Origin: Sanchytrium tribonematis
Taxonomy: Eukaryota > Sanchytriomycota > Sanchytriomycetes > Sanchytriales > Sanchytriaceae
Direction of reading: 5' to 3'
DNA: 24,441 nt
Assembly (NCBI GenBank): GCA_018985235.1
Contig: JADGIG010000072.1
Span: 1-24,441, forward strand
Part shown: positions 8,559 to 16,215 of the stretch, piece by piece
Numbering within the stretch: position 1 is the first letter of the stretch
Layout: every line of letters begins with the position of its first letter
Notes under the pieces: model-generated
Databases searched by the model: none
What the model saw: only the letters and a program-made list of their open reading frames with translations
What the model was told of the DNA's origin: nothing
Program-made: the position numbers and the translations under genes

Positions 8559-9885
8559 TTAAGTGAATTTTAATTTACGCCATAATGCAGCTTTTATAGA
8601 GTTGAACTCATCCTTGTTATTTAAAAGAACCGAATTATTTTCTTGCGCTCTTCTAATCAAATAAGGCACAACCGATTCCAGTGGCCCAAATGGAACCTAT
8701 ATAAATATAAACTACATATTTGTATGCTCTATAATTTTGTTTTGCATTGTTAAACGTCATGGTATCATGCATGCCTAGTAACTGTCCTAAAACGGCACTC
8801 TTTTTAAAGTCTTTAAATAGCTTCTGAGCCAGAATCATGGATTGCTTGTTATGAGACGCGATAATGTGAGTACTAGTTGGTTTCTTTTGAACGTAATTAT
8901 GCAAAATGTTTATCGCGGAATCAAAATCTTTATGAGTATTTTCAATGTTATCATGAATTGGAGAATCATAACTCATTTCTAATGCTCTTTTGCGCTCGCT
9001 TACCATATACGCACCACGCACAATTTTGCAACCAAAAAGAAACTTTTCTTTTTCAGCAAATTCAAGCGACTCTTTTAAATCGTGTATTCCTCGTTTAAGA
9101 TACATTTGGAAAGTGGGTAAAACTACAGATTTTTCGTGGTTGTATTCCTTAGCTAATAACATAGAAATGACACTGATCGCAGGTTGGTAGTAGCTTTGTT
9201 CGGCATCTATAGTAACTTGAGTTCTATGTTGTGATGCATAGTCAATTATATCTTGAACTCTGTGGTATATTCTTTTGAAATCCAAAAGGTCTCTTTCGGA
9301 ACACTCTATCTTTTCGTTTAAATATTTATCGCTTTCTTCAGACTCAAAAATTCGCAACAATTCTTGCTTTCCGTGTTTCTTTTCAATATCTAAAATTAAA
9401 TTTGTTACTCTTTTTAAGGCAATTGTCGGTCCCAATGCAGTTAATTTAATAGCGGAGAAGTCACCTAAGCAGGAAGACTTAAGAACTTCACCATGAGTAT
9501 CAGCAAGAATATGTTGTCTATTTCGTTCCTGAATAGAGTCAATTAGAACATCATCTTGTTCGACTGAGTAATCTGCAATAGTTCCGATATTCAGCTGCTG
9601 AAGTTTAATCATTGTAGCGCGAAGATCGTCGATTTTTTCACCACCGCAAAAGACCTTGAATAATGTATTTCTTAAAAACCAATGACCCACAAAATGATCA
9701 TACATCCATGGTTTAATGTATTCTGGTGGAAATCTTGAAAGATTGTATGTTAAATAATATTGAAATAATTTTGGCCATTGGTATTCATCATATAAAGATT
9801 CTTGATTATATCGTGATATGTCTAACATATAAGCAGCTGTAGCGATTGCTGGTGACCATCGTACAGCCCTTCTAAAAAAATTCAT
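8559..9885 (-). CDS. PRODH: Proline dehydrogenase (mitochondrial), two exons split by a 19-nt intron
   Basis: FAD enzyme of the mitochondrial inner membrane that oxidises proline to pyrroline-5-carboxylate and passes electrons to ubiquinone. Exons are 9885-8716 and 8696-8559; removing the intron at 8697-8715 gives 435 aa. Family motifs: VTIDAEQSYYQPAI, FGCKIVRGAYMVSERKRA, IIASHNKQS and LGQLLGMHDTMTF. After splicing come YKYVPFGPLESVVPYLIRRAQEN, the conserved C-terminal block. Without splicing the protein would end in unrelated residues after YKY. The first ATG (9885) gives an Arg-rich N-terminus (MNFFRRAVRWSPAIATAAYM) fitting a mitochondrial presequence. The upstream extension begins only with TTG. 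The spartin-like gene stops 29 bp upstream on the same strand. The stop lies 2 bp from the convergent tyrosinase stop. Confidence 0.93.
8697..8715 (-). other. 19-nt spliceosomal intron in PRODH (phase 0)
   Basis: Intron GTAGTTTATATTTATATAG between codons TAT and GTT. Excision joins YKY to VPFGPLES, the conserved PRODH motif. Contains TTTAT (YTNAY) with A at intron position 14. Confidence 0.93.
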
Positions 9886-9914
9886 AAATGTTTTAAAATT
9901 TATTTTTCTCAAAA

Positions 9915-10943
9915 TTATTTCTTAACGCTCGCTTTTGCGATTGTTTTCAAAATTGCAGATCTTCCTATTCCTCTGTAGTCAAAGTACATCAGAACCACAT
10001 ACTTACCAGTTCTTTTAAATGATTCTGCCAAACTTCTGGCGTCGCTTCCAAATTTATGATCAACAACTTCCAGCATAGCATCCCCAGTGGAATCAAAAAC
10101 CAATTTTCCACCTTGTTCAAAACCATCCCACACAGATACAATGCTTGACATAGTTTCTGTGGCAAGAGATCTCAACGATTCAGGAGCAAATTTGTAAATT
10201 TTCTTTCCAACTGAATTTCCCACAGAGGTTGAAACTTTGGTAAGTCTTCTTACAACTGTATAATTCGCCACTTTGTATGTCTTTTCAGTGGCCTTTTGCA
10301 TATTTCGAACATATTTTTTCGTTGAGTCGGAAAATTCCACATTACTGCCTCTTTCAGAGCTGCTGACATAGCTTTTAGCACAAATTTCAATTTTAGATGC
10401 AAGTGCACTCCCTGCGTTATATAATCCTCTTCCAATATTAAGTCCGATATTGGCAATGTAGCCTTCCTTATTTTCTTCATTACTTGTTGCTTGAACAGCA
10501 TTGTTATCAAGATCTACTTCTACATTTTCATGTGGTTGAAAGTCGATATCACTTGATATATCAGACAGTTCTGCTTGCTCCTTTCCATAATTATCCATCA
10601 TGACTAATTTATTTGCCTTGGACATATCTGATAACGACGTATACATCCTAAGTAACTCATACAGCGTATCATCATGCTTAGGAACCTCGAACTTAACAGA
10701 AACATCACCCTCATTTAAAGTAAAAACCTTATTCTCGAAGGTGCAAGTAGTTTGTTTTGTTAAAGGATGAGTGAAATATCCAGAAGGAGTCAGAAAGCTC
10801 AGAAAAGTCATCCACATCTCAGATTGATCGGGTCCTGTATATAAGCATTGAAAAATATTAAGATCGTGAGTGACCTTTTGCTTTCCATCGTCGAATATTG
10901 TATTTGGAATTTTGCACATGCATAGGGAAGACTCAATGTTCAT
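9915..10943 (-). CDS. Spartin/senescence-domain protein
   Basis: 342 aa. Residues ~160-335 match the senescence domain (found in animal spartin and plant ERD7/senescence proteins): small-residue-rich amphipathic helices beginning IANIGLNIGRGLYNAGSALA, repeated K/T/S segments, GNSVGKKIYKFAPESL, and a closing part with KLVFDSTGDAMLEVVDHKFG and GKYVVLMYFDYRGIGRSAILK. The N-terminal half (residues 1-110) looks like the beta-rich PH-like region of spartin. An acidic linker (~120-155) separates the two. Spartin acts at lipid droplets and on membranes and transfers lipids; that role here is by homology only. No N-terminal MIT domain is evident. The ATG at 10943 is first in frame. Its stop is 29 bp from the PRODH ATG. 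Confidence 0.72.
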   Translation of the reverse strand: MNIESSLCMCKIPNTIFDDGKQKVTHDLNIFQCLYTGPDQSEMWMTFLSFLTPSGYFTHPLTKQTTCTFENKVFTLNEGDVSVKFEVPKHDDTLYELLRMYTSLSDMSKANKLVMMDNYGKEQAELSDISSDIDFQPHENVEVDLDNNAVQATSNEENKEGYIANIGLNIGRGLYNAGSALASKIEICAKSYVSSSERGSNVEFSDSTKKYVRNMQKATEKTYKVANYTVVRRLTKVSTSVGNSVGKKIYKFAPESLRSLATETMSSIVSVWDGFEQGGKLVFDSTGDAMLEVVDHKFGSDARSLAESFKRTGKYVVLMYFDYRGIGRSAILKTIAKASVKK

Positions 10944-11450
10944 GTTTTACATCTCCCGCTTACAATTTTGAATTAGACAGCATATGGAACACATTCAGTA
11001 TTTGAGTTATTATTTATCGATATGTTTCGAAAAATAAATACAGGTACTAGCTCATTGGAGATTCAAGTTAAGAATACAAGCCAGATAGTAAAGAAGACTT
11101 TACATTCTTGATGAACACTTTTTCGTAGATATTGATCCTAACAGTAACTTTCATGTAGTGATCACTTTGCAGGTGCGAGTCAGTAAATTATTTTATTTAA
11201 TTAATACAAGTTGTGGATTTGTACAAGGGTACATGTTGAGTACTTTGTAGGGGTGTATGTAAGAGAATTTATCTAAACACGTAAATTTTTGCATTTCGCA
11301 ACAGGCTACTCTCTAACAATGAATTTTATTCTTTGTCAGGATTCTGCTGTGTCCTCCTTGCCATTATTTGAAAATTATCTATATTTTTGATTGGAATGAA
11401 ATCAAAATTTGGAATTCATATTTTTAGAACTAAATACCAAAAAATTAATT
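10944..11450. other. 507-bp gene-free region
   Basis: The longest stretch without a recognised gene. It should include the promoter of the spartin-like gene (ATTGG near 11054) and the 3' end of the Nudix gene. On plus, an ATG frame at 11022 is open for 29 codons to TGA TGA. An overlapping frame from 11092 is open for about 50 codons to TAG near 11250. The two cannot be joined by any GT-AG segment of suitable length that I found. No tRNA or rRNA hallmarks were seen. It may hold a decayed gene, an RNA gene or only regulatory DNA. Confidence 0.4.
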
Positions 11451-12248
11451 TTATAGTTTAGAAACAGACAACACATGCTTCATCAAAATATTGGAGATGC
11501 TTCCTGAAGGAGGCACTTTAAAGTCATTATTTTCATTCTTTAACGCCGACGACAATTCCGTGCGTGAAACCCACCGAATATCTTCAAGCTCTCCATCTGT
11601 GCCATGATTTGTCAAATCTGAGCAAATAGCCGTGAAACCAAGCATTAGTTGAGATGGAAATGGCCAAGCCTGCGATTTAAAGTACTTGATATCATGAACA
11701 ACAAGGCCAGTCTCCTCCATGCACTCTCTCTTTACTGCCTCTTCTGCCGATTCAGCAATATCAATAAACCCACTAATCAAAGAATAAAAACCTTTAGGAT
11801 GTCTTGCTTGCCTTCCCAGTAAAATTTTGTCCTCGCTTCTGATTACAACGATGACAACTGGATCAACTCGTGGATGACTTATATTGATGGTTTTTTTAAA
11901 GGTTATACAATTTAAATTCGTACACTTTTTTTTGAAGCCATCCGGTAAAACCTTTGAACCACAGCAACCACAAAATTTGACCAGGTCATGAAAGTTCATC
12001 ACGGATTTGCCAAGAATAGCCAGATGGAGTTCTAGGCTATCTTTTAAATTCATAAAATCGCGGTCTCTTGTTGGTTCCGAAGTTGTTTTGCAATAGTACG
12101 CGACACTACCATCATGTCCAAGATAAATCGAATTCTGATCGGGTTCCACATAAACTAGCTGGCTTTCTTTTATAACAGCACTAGAATTAATCAAAATACA
12201 TTTCTTCACCAAGTTGGCCGATTGATCAAAGGGGATCCTACGTAACAT
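11451..12248 (-). CDS. NPY1: Peroxisomal NADH pyrophosphatase (Nudix, NPY1/NUDT12/NudC type)
   Basis: 265 aa. The enzyme hydrolyses NAD(P)H to NMNH and AMP, and the NudC class can also act on NAD-capped RNA. A zinc ribbon is formed by C93, C96, C109 and C114. The Nudix box runs from G160 to G181 (GX5EX7REUXEEXGU, with R174-E175 and E178-E179). It is followed by SQAWPFPSQLM (residues 192-202), the SQPWPFPxS signature specific to NADH pyrophosphatases. The last three residues are SKL, a canonical peroxisomal targeting signal 1. This fits peroxisomal localisation of yeast Npy1 and animal NUDT12. There are no ankyrin repeats, unlike NUDT12. The start ATG (12248) is about 120 bp from the MscL-1 stop upstream. 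Confidence 0.92.
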   Translation of the reverse strand: MLRRIPFDQSANLVKKCILINSSAVIKESQLVYVEPDQNSIYLGHDGSVAYYCKTTSEPTRDRDFMNLKDSLELHLAILGKSVMNFHDLVKFCGCCGSKVLPDGFKKKCTNLNCITFKKTINISHPRVDPVVIVVIRSEDKILLGRQARHPKGFYSLISGFIDIAESAEEAVKRECMEETGLVVHDIKYFKSQAWPFPSQLMLGFTAICSDLTNHGTDGELEDIRWVSRTELSSALKNENNDFKVPPSGSISNILMKHVLSVSKL

Positions 12249-12368
12249 AAATTTTTTTGTACTCGCCGGTTGAAGTCTATGTTTTTAAATTAAGAAGAAT
12301 CGATATATCCCAGTCGATTATAATATTATTGTTCAAACATTTAAAATTGGGATTTTATTTGATATCAC

Positions 12369-12996
12369 TCAAACTAGATTTGCCTCACTACCAGTGTTGC
12401 CCAAATCTGTCGGAGATTTGTCATTTCTTCCCAAAGTTTCACTCTCCAGCATTTGGCTTTCATTATTAACGTTGACAGAAAACTTTTCTTCTGTGGGATC
12501 ATGAGAGCTACAATGGGGGCAAACTAAGGCTGACTTTTTGATTTCCTCGAGACAATATATGCAGCTACTAGCTTCTTCCTTTTTTTGCTTCAGTATGGCT
12601 TGAAGTAGGATCTAGGTCAATGAAAATTACTTTGGTAACGAGAAAGCAGAATAATGTCACTATTATAAAACTAATAATGGCAGATATCACAGCTCCATAA
12701 TTCATTGTTACAATTCCACTGGCATTTGCAGCAGCCGGATTTGGATAGGTTTGCCCATTGTATCCTTTTAAAGGCGCGTACAAATTCTCCAAGTTATTTG
12801 CACCTAGTAGGCCAATGATAGGATTTACGATATTGTTGACTATGGAAGTAACAATTGAATTAAATGCAGTGCCAATCACCACACCAATTGCCAACTCAAT
12901 CACATTTCCTCTCATTGCAAAGGCCTTAAACTCCTTGCCTAGATTCTTGGGCCCTCTCATGATTCTATTTCCTACTCTTTTAAACCTCCCAGGCAT
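12369..12996 (-). CDS. MscL-type mechanosensitive channel with C-terminal zinc ribbon, copy 1 (19-nt intron)
   Basis: Exons 12996-12631 and 12611-12369 give 202 aa. Residues ~26-115 are a large-conductance mechanosensitive channel (MscL) domain: [20 protein letters not shown] (TM1 and its N-terminal helix), [13 protein letters not shown], a periplasmic-type loop with LKGYNGQTY, and TM2 (~90-118). The channel opens under membrane tension to release solutes. Excision of the intron at codon 122 reveals a helix and a zinc ribbon C139-x2-C142-x10-C153-x2-C156, with the same spacing as in copy 2 next door. Unspliced, the protein would end 27 residues after the intron site with no ribbon. The ATG at 12996 is preferred; the upstream extension starts only with TTG. 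MscL is typical of bacteria and archaea, and bacterial MscLs with such a ribbon exist, so ancient horizontal transfer is plausible. Copy 2 lies 65 bp upstream. Confidence 0.88.
12612..12630 (-). other. 19-nt spliceosomal intron in MscL copy 1 (phase 0)
   Basis: Intron GTAATTTTCATTGACCTAG after codon AAA. Its removal restores the CxxC...CxxC ribbon shared with copy 2, which has no intron at the aligned position. YTNAY is TTGAC, A at position 14. Confidence 0.92.
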
Positions 12997-13014
12997 AAAA
13001 TTTTCGAGGTTCAA

Positions 13015-13079
13015 CGTTTAAATAATTATTTAGATATTAGGCCGGAAGATAATTGGCAGAAATTAGATTAATAATATTT
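13015..13079 (-). promoter_or_regulatory. Short promoter of MscL copy 1
   Basis: 65 bp between the MscL-2 stop and the region just upstream of MscL-1. Carries ATTGG at 13052-13056 on plus (CCAAT on the coding strand), 56 bp before the ATG at 12996. Confidence 0.35.
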
Positions 13080-13084
13080 TTATT
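13079..13084 (-). terminator. AATAAA enclosing the MscL copy 2 stop codon
   Basis: On the coding strand AAA TAA AAA places the stop TAA inside AATAAA. Confidence 0.5.
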
Positions 13085-13712
13085 TTGACTTAGATTGAGG
13101 GTCCAACAAGAGTGCCGTAGCCTGTGTGATTCCATTGACTTCATCATTGGTATCTTTCTTTAGAAAATCTTTTATTTGAGCATCGTCGAGGTCTTGAAAC
13201 GGATTTTTCGAAAGACAATGACAACAAATTAGCGCGTCAGATTTGATATTTTCGCAGCAAAACGAGCACTCGTCTTTCTCGTCGTCTTTATAATGTTTTT
13301 GTAAGTAGTGTAATAATGTATTAGCTAAAAGGTAACAAAAGAGAGAAACTAATATAAATGTAATTACAGAAGAGCAAACCGCTCCTAGATTCAACGTTAT
13401 TAAGCCATTTTTTTGTGCTTCAAGTACTGTTGTATATGTAGTCCCATTATATCCTTTTAAAGGAACATATGAATTTTCTAAATTACTCGTTCCCATCAAA
13501 CCAATAATTGGAGATAAGATATTGGAAACTATAGAATTGATAATGGTATTAAAGGCTGTGCCCATACATAGGGCAATGGAAAGCTGAACAATATTTCCCT
13601 TATTAATAAATTTTAAAAAATTTTGAGCTGCTGTTCTTGGTGCTTCAATTCCTCTTCGGATACCTCTTCTTGCAATGCTCGTGAATCTGACGTCCGGAAT
13701 GGAAATAGTCAT
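13080..13712 (-). CDS. MscL-type mechanosensitive channel with C-terminal zinc ribbon, copy 2 (intronless)
   Basis: 210 aa from the ATG at 13712. The MscL domain spans residues ~30-125: FLKFINKGNIVQLSIALCMGTAF (TM1), VSNILSPIIGLMGTSNLENSYVPLKGYNGTTY, and TM2 (LGAVCSSVITFILVSLFCYLL). A C-terminal ribbon C-x2-C-x10-C-x2-C (CSFC ... CCHC) is followed by a charged tail. It is a tandem paralogue of copy 1, sharing the LKGYNG loop and the FC(F/Y)L end of TM2. It lacks the 19-nt intron. The N-terminal ~25 residues are Arg-rich (RRGIRRG), as is common on the cytoplasmic side. It shares a 68-bp divergent promoter with V-ATPase subunit f, hinting at joint osmotic or vacuolar regulation (inference). Confidence 0.88.
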   Translation of the reverse strand: MTISIPDVRFTSIARRGIRRGIEAPRTAAQNFLKFINKGNIVQLSIALCMGTAFNTIINSIVSNILSPIIGLMGTSNLENSYVPLKGYNGTTYTTVLEAQKNGLITLNLGAVCSSVITFILVSLFCYLLANTLLHYLQKHYKDDEKDECSFCCENIKSDALICCHCLSKNPFQDLDDAQIKDFLKKDTNDEVNGITQATALLLDPQSKSK

Positions 13713-13780
13713 TTTGTAATTTAAGATGTGAATTGGATGGATGTTGACCTACATATTTTTATAAAATTTTTGTAACTCAA
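13713..13780. promoter_or_regulatory. 68-bp divergent promoter, MscL-2 / V-ATPase f
   Basis: Separates divergent start codons. Contains ATTGG at 13732-13736 (45 bp before the plus-strand ATG) and the AT-rich block TATTTTTATAAAATTTTT nearer the plus gene. Confidence 0.4.
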
Positions 13781-14038
13781 ATGGACAAAATTTTAATTTC
13801 AAAGTTTAACTCAATCCAGTGCTCGGTCATTTCATCGTTCGGAATTGTTTTTCTTGTTATCTTAGGAAGTTTATTTCAAAACCAAGCATATACTCTCGTT
13901 AAATCAAAACATCCGATAGAAGATCCTGTTGGAACCGGTACAAGTTGTCTGATAGCAGCTGGTTTATTTGCGTTGTTACTGGCATTTTCAATACAACAGC
14001 TTCATGCGCATAAACGAAATAGCTTGCGACTTCAATAA
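13781..14038 (+). CDS. V-ATPase V0 subunit f (RNASEK-like small membrane protein)
   Basis: 85 aa, the same length as I recall for the yeast subunit (YPR170W-B). Two membrane segments, residues ~15-33 (CSVISSFGIVFLVILGSLF) and ~54-72 (SCLIAAGLFALLLAFSIQQ), are joined by a polar loop with a D-P-V-G/T element. It ends in a basic tail (HAHKRNS). The pattern C-S-VIS-FG then ..AAGL...F matches the ribonuclease-kappa/V-ATPase f family, which forms part of the proton-translocating V0 ring assembly in vacuolar membranes. The assignment rests on this pattern and size. The stop is embedded in AATAAA. The bL12m gene follows after 30 bp on the same strand. Confidence 0.75.
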   Translation: MDKILISKFNSIQCSVISSFGIVFLVILGSLFQNQAYTLVKSKHPIEDPVGTGTSCLIAAGLFALLLAFSIQQLHAHKRNSLRLQ

Positions 14039-14039
14039 A
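14034..14039 (+). terminator. AATAAA enclosing the V-ATPase f stop codon
   Basis: CTT CAA TAA ATA: the stop (14036-14038) lies within AATAAA. A second AATAAA-type hexamer overlaps directly after it. Confidence 0.55.
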
Positions 14040-14068
14040 TAAAATCATTTAATTGTAGGAGTACCAGG

Positions 14069-14503
14069 ATGCTACGACTCTCAAAAAGATTACTACAAAA
14101 TGCGCTTACAAGCAACAATCCAAAAATACCGCAGCTTGTATCTGAAATAAGTTCACTTTCTTTAATTGATACTGCAGTGCTTGTACAAGAATTAAGAATC
14201 AAATTGAATATAAAAGATATGCCAATTATACAATCAGCACCACAAGCAGCTCCTAAAGAAGAAGCGAAGGAAGAGAAAAAAGCTGTAAAGTCGGCCTTTC
14301 AAATTGTAATTTCTAAAGTTGATGGTGATAAGAAGGCCAAAATCATTCGTGAATTAAAACAAATGATGGGATGGACCTTGGTAGATGCCAAAAAATTTGT
14401 TGAAAGTGTTCCTGGAACAGTTAAGAAAGATGTTGTGAAAGAAGAAGCAGAAGAAATTAAGAAAAAGCTTGAAGGTGTCGGAGCTACAGTCAAACTAGAA
14501 TAA
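14069..14503 (+). CDS. MRPL12: Mitochondrial ribosomal protein bL12m (L7/L12)
   Basis: 144 aa. An N-terminal basic amphipathic stretch (MLRLSKRLLQNAL) fits a mitochondrial presequence. Residues ~20-50 are the dimerising N-terminal helices (ISSLSLIDTAVLVQELRIKL). A flexible Ala/Glu/Lys/Pro hinge (~56-72) follows. The C-terminal domain (~73-144) includes KAKIIRELKQMMGWTLVDAKKFVESVPGTVKK and EEIKKKLEGVGATVKLE, the canonical L7/L12 globular domain that recruits translational GTPases. Length and domain order are complete. The stop is doubled (TAA TAA), and the convergent ETFA gene stops 16 bp further on. Confidence 0.95.
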   Translation: MLRLSKRLLQNALTSNNPKIPQLVSEISSLSLIDTAVLVQELRIKLNIKDMPIIQSAPQAAPKEEAKEEKKAVKSAFQIVISKVDGDKKAKIIRELKQMMGWTLVDAKKFVESVPGTVKKDVVKEEAEEIKKKLEGVGATVKLE

Positions 14504-14507
14504 TAAA
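14502..14507 (+). terminator. AATAAA overlapping the bL12m stop codon
   Basis: GAA TAA TAA ATA: the hexamer begins at the second base of the stop. Confidence 0.5.
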
Positions 14508-14519
14508 TATCTTGTTTAA

Positions 14520-15417
14520 TTATAGCTTTTCTGTCAGCTCTGGAACAGCTTTGAATAGATCTGCGACAAGACCATAGTCAGCCAACTCCATCATGGGACA
14601 TTCTGCATCCTTGTTAATAGCGACAATGACCTTAGCATCTTTCATTCCAGCCACATGCTGAATAGCGCCACTGATTCCAACTGCAATATATAGCTCAGGA
14701 GCTACAACAACACCAGTTTGGCCGACTTGATAGGCGTTATCAACATAGCCAGCATCCACAGCTGCTCTTGAGGCTCCTATGGCTGCGCCAAGTTTATCTG
14801 CTAGAGGAGTAATAACACTAAGTGAGAGACAAATACGTTTTGAAATTTTCCGCGGACTTGAGAGCGCGCCCTCCAGAGACCACAACTTTTGCCCCACCCA
14901 GTTCTGGTCGATCTCCTCCACTGGTTTGGACATTAGTAGTCTTGACACGAGGTTCAGATAATTTGATTTCTTCTATTTCACCACTCGATTCTTTCAACGA
15001 TTCTCCTGTAAATGCCGTTGGTCTAATGCTAAAAAGAATTTGATCTTCATTAGTTTTCACCTGAGATACAACATTTCCTGCAAACATGAGGCGCGTGAAG
15101 TCCTTAGATCCCTCAATTTTAGTTATGTCACTTATCATGGATTTACCCAAAATAGCTGCTAATCGAGGAAGTACGCTTCTTCCTTTGGAATCGTGGGCCA
15201 TAATGATGTGTGTGTATTTTTTAAAATCGATTTTAATACCATGTAAGTCTTCTGGCTTTAAGTCGCGGTTTAGTAAAAAATGTTTTTTTGTAGTGTCGGG
15301 AGCTAATTTTTTGTGAGACAAGACGCTAATGTCTTTTCCGATTTTCTTCGCTGCAGCAGCTGATTGAGGAGTTGGATTAATTAACAAAATTTGTCTGAGA
15401 ATGACATTGTTAAACAT
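14520..15417 (-). CDS. ETFA: Electron transfer flavoprotein alpha subunit, two exons split by a 19-nt intron
   Basis: Exons 15417-14837 and 14817-14520 give 292 aa. With ETF-beta it carries electrons from mitochondrial acyl-CoA and amino-acid dehydrogenases to ETF-ubiquinone oxidoreductase. The N-terminal domain includes [21 protein letters not shown] and MISDITKI. The C-terminal FAD domain has [17 protein letters not shown], then after splicing [56 protein letters not shown] and [20 protein letters not shown]. The break between ENFK and PLADKL falls exactly where the 19-nt segment sits. Unspliced reading ends at a TAG formed by the intron's own last bases. The start ATG (15417) gives a short hydrophobic and basic leader. 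It lies 32 bp downstream of the uS7m stop. Confidence 0.95.
14818..14836 (-). other. 19-nt spliceosomal intron in ETFA (phase 2)
   Basis: Intron GTATTTGTCTCTCACTTAG within an ACT codon (AC|T). Excision joins the SGGRALKS block to the [20 protein letters not shown] block. YTNAY is CTCAC, A at position 14. The terminal TAG is an in-frame stop if retained. Confidence 0.94.
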
Positions 15418-15449
15418 TGGTTTGAAAAAATAAATTTATGCACAATAAA

Positions 15450-16013
15450 TCAACTGGCTTTATTGAAATTTTGGATACGCGCCAAGCGATTAAGAGCCGA
15501 CCTATTTTTTATCGCCTCTTCATGAAGAGTGTCTTTTTTCTGAATAGCGTTACTTTTACCACTAGCTGCATCCATAATTTCAATTCCAAGTTTGTGACTG
15601 TATGATATTTTGTCTTTTCTTTTAGACGCTTCCTTAATGATCCAGAGTAAAGAAAGTCGTTTGCCCTGTTTTTCGCTTAAAGGCCTAGGCTGAATTTCGA
15701 TCTTATTCTTCATTTTTCGTCGCTTTAAACCTACGATTGGCTGGGCATTCCCTACTGCCTTTTCTAGGGTTTTCAAAGCATGTGATGTCGACGATGGCAC
15801 AGCCTGTCCTGATTTATTGGTTTCTTCTTGGACAATAAAATCAAGTGCCGATAATACTTGATTCAGCGCCTTTTGCTTTTTACCGTCTTTCATTAGCAAC
15901 GATGTAAATTGTGAAATTAATGGGTTTAGTTGATAAGAGGATTTGAGGCTATTCAAGAGGGAGCTTCTCATCTTAATAGGTGCATTTAAAATTGGCTCTC
16001 TCAAAGCTTGCAT
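15450..16013 (-). CDS. Mitochondrial ribosomal protein uS7m
   Basis: 187 aa. Family landmarks: LMKDGKKQKALNQVLSALDFI (residues ~41-61), HALKTLEKAVGNAQPIVGLKRRKMKNKIEIQPRPLSEKQGKRLSLLWIIKEA, then LGIEIMDAASGKSNAIQKKDTLHEEAIKNRSALNRLARI. These correspond to bacterial S7 helices and the K-rich beta hairpin that binds 16S rRNA at the mRNA exit. The N-terminal extension of ~35 residues likely holds the import signal. It lies between ETFA (32 bp downstream) and UBC7 (202 bp upstream) on the same strand. No intron. Confidence 0.9.
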   Translation of the reverse strand: MQALREPILNAPIKMRSSLLNSLKSSYQLNPLISQFTSLLMKDGKKQKALNQVLSALDFIVQEETNKSGQAVPSSTSHALKTLEKAVGNAQPIVGLKRRKMKNKIEIQPRPLSEKQGKRLSLLWIIKEASKRKDKISYSHKLGIEIMDAASGKSNAIQKKDTLHEEAIKNRSALNRLARIQNFNKAS

Positions 16014-16215
16014 TTCGGAATCCCCTTTTCCAAGTTTTTTTACCAGTTTATATTTTCAATTGCAGTATAAGGAGCATTTTAATTTTGATTTACTAATAAA
16101 AAATCCGCTGTCCGGCAGATTACGATTATACTTGAAGGCGGGCAATACAGTGTCTTACTACCTTACATGTCATTAATTGGTTAGCAATGTAATATATTTA
16201 TTGAATAGATATAAG
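16014..16215 (-). promoter_or_regulatory. Intergenic region upstream of uS7m
   Basis: 202 bp holding the UBC7 3' end, with AATAAA on the coding strand about 15 bp after the UBC7 stop, and the presumed uS7m promoter. No further coding sequence, tRNA or intron consensus was seen. Confidence 0.35.

Noticed and set aside
11125-11144. GTAGATATTGATCCTAACAG as an intron in the 507-bp gap
   Set aside because: It is 20 nt, ends CAG, and does not join the two open stretches into one frame.
12257-12469. Plus-strand open frame between the Nudix and MscL-1 genes
   Set aside because: No ATG at its start, and it is antisense to MscL-1 exon 2, which is supported by the zinc ribbon.
14818-15417. Frameshift or pseudogene interpretation of ETFA (and likewise of the other five split genes)
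   Set aside because: Independent disruptions would not all be exactly 19 nt with the same GTA...TAG ends and the same internal signal, nor all be repaired precisely at family-conserved junctions.
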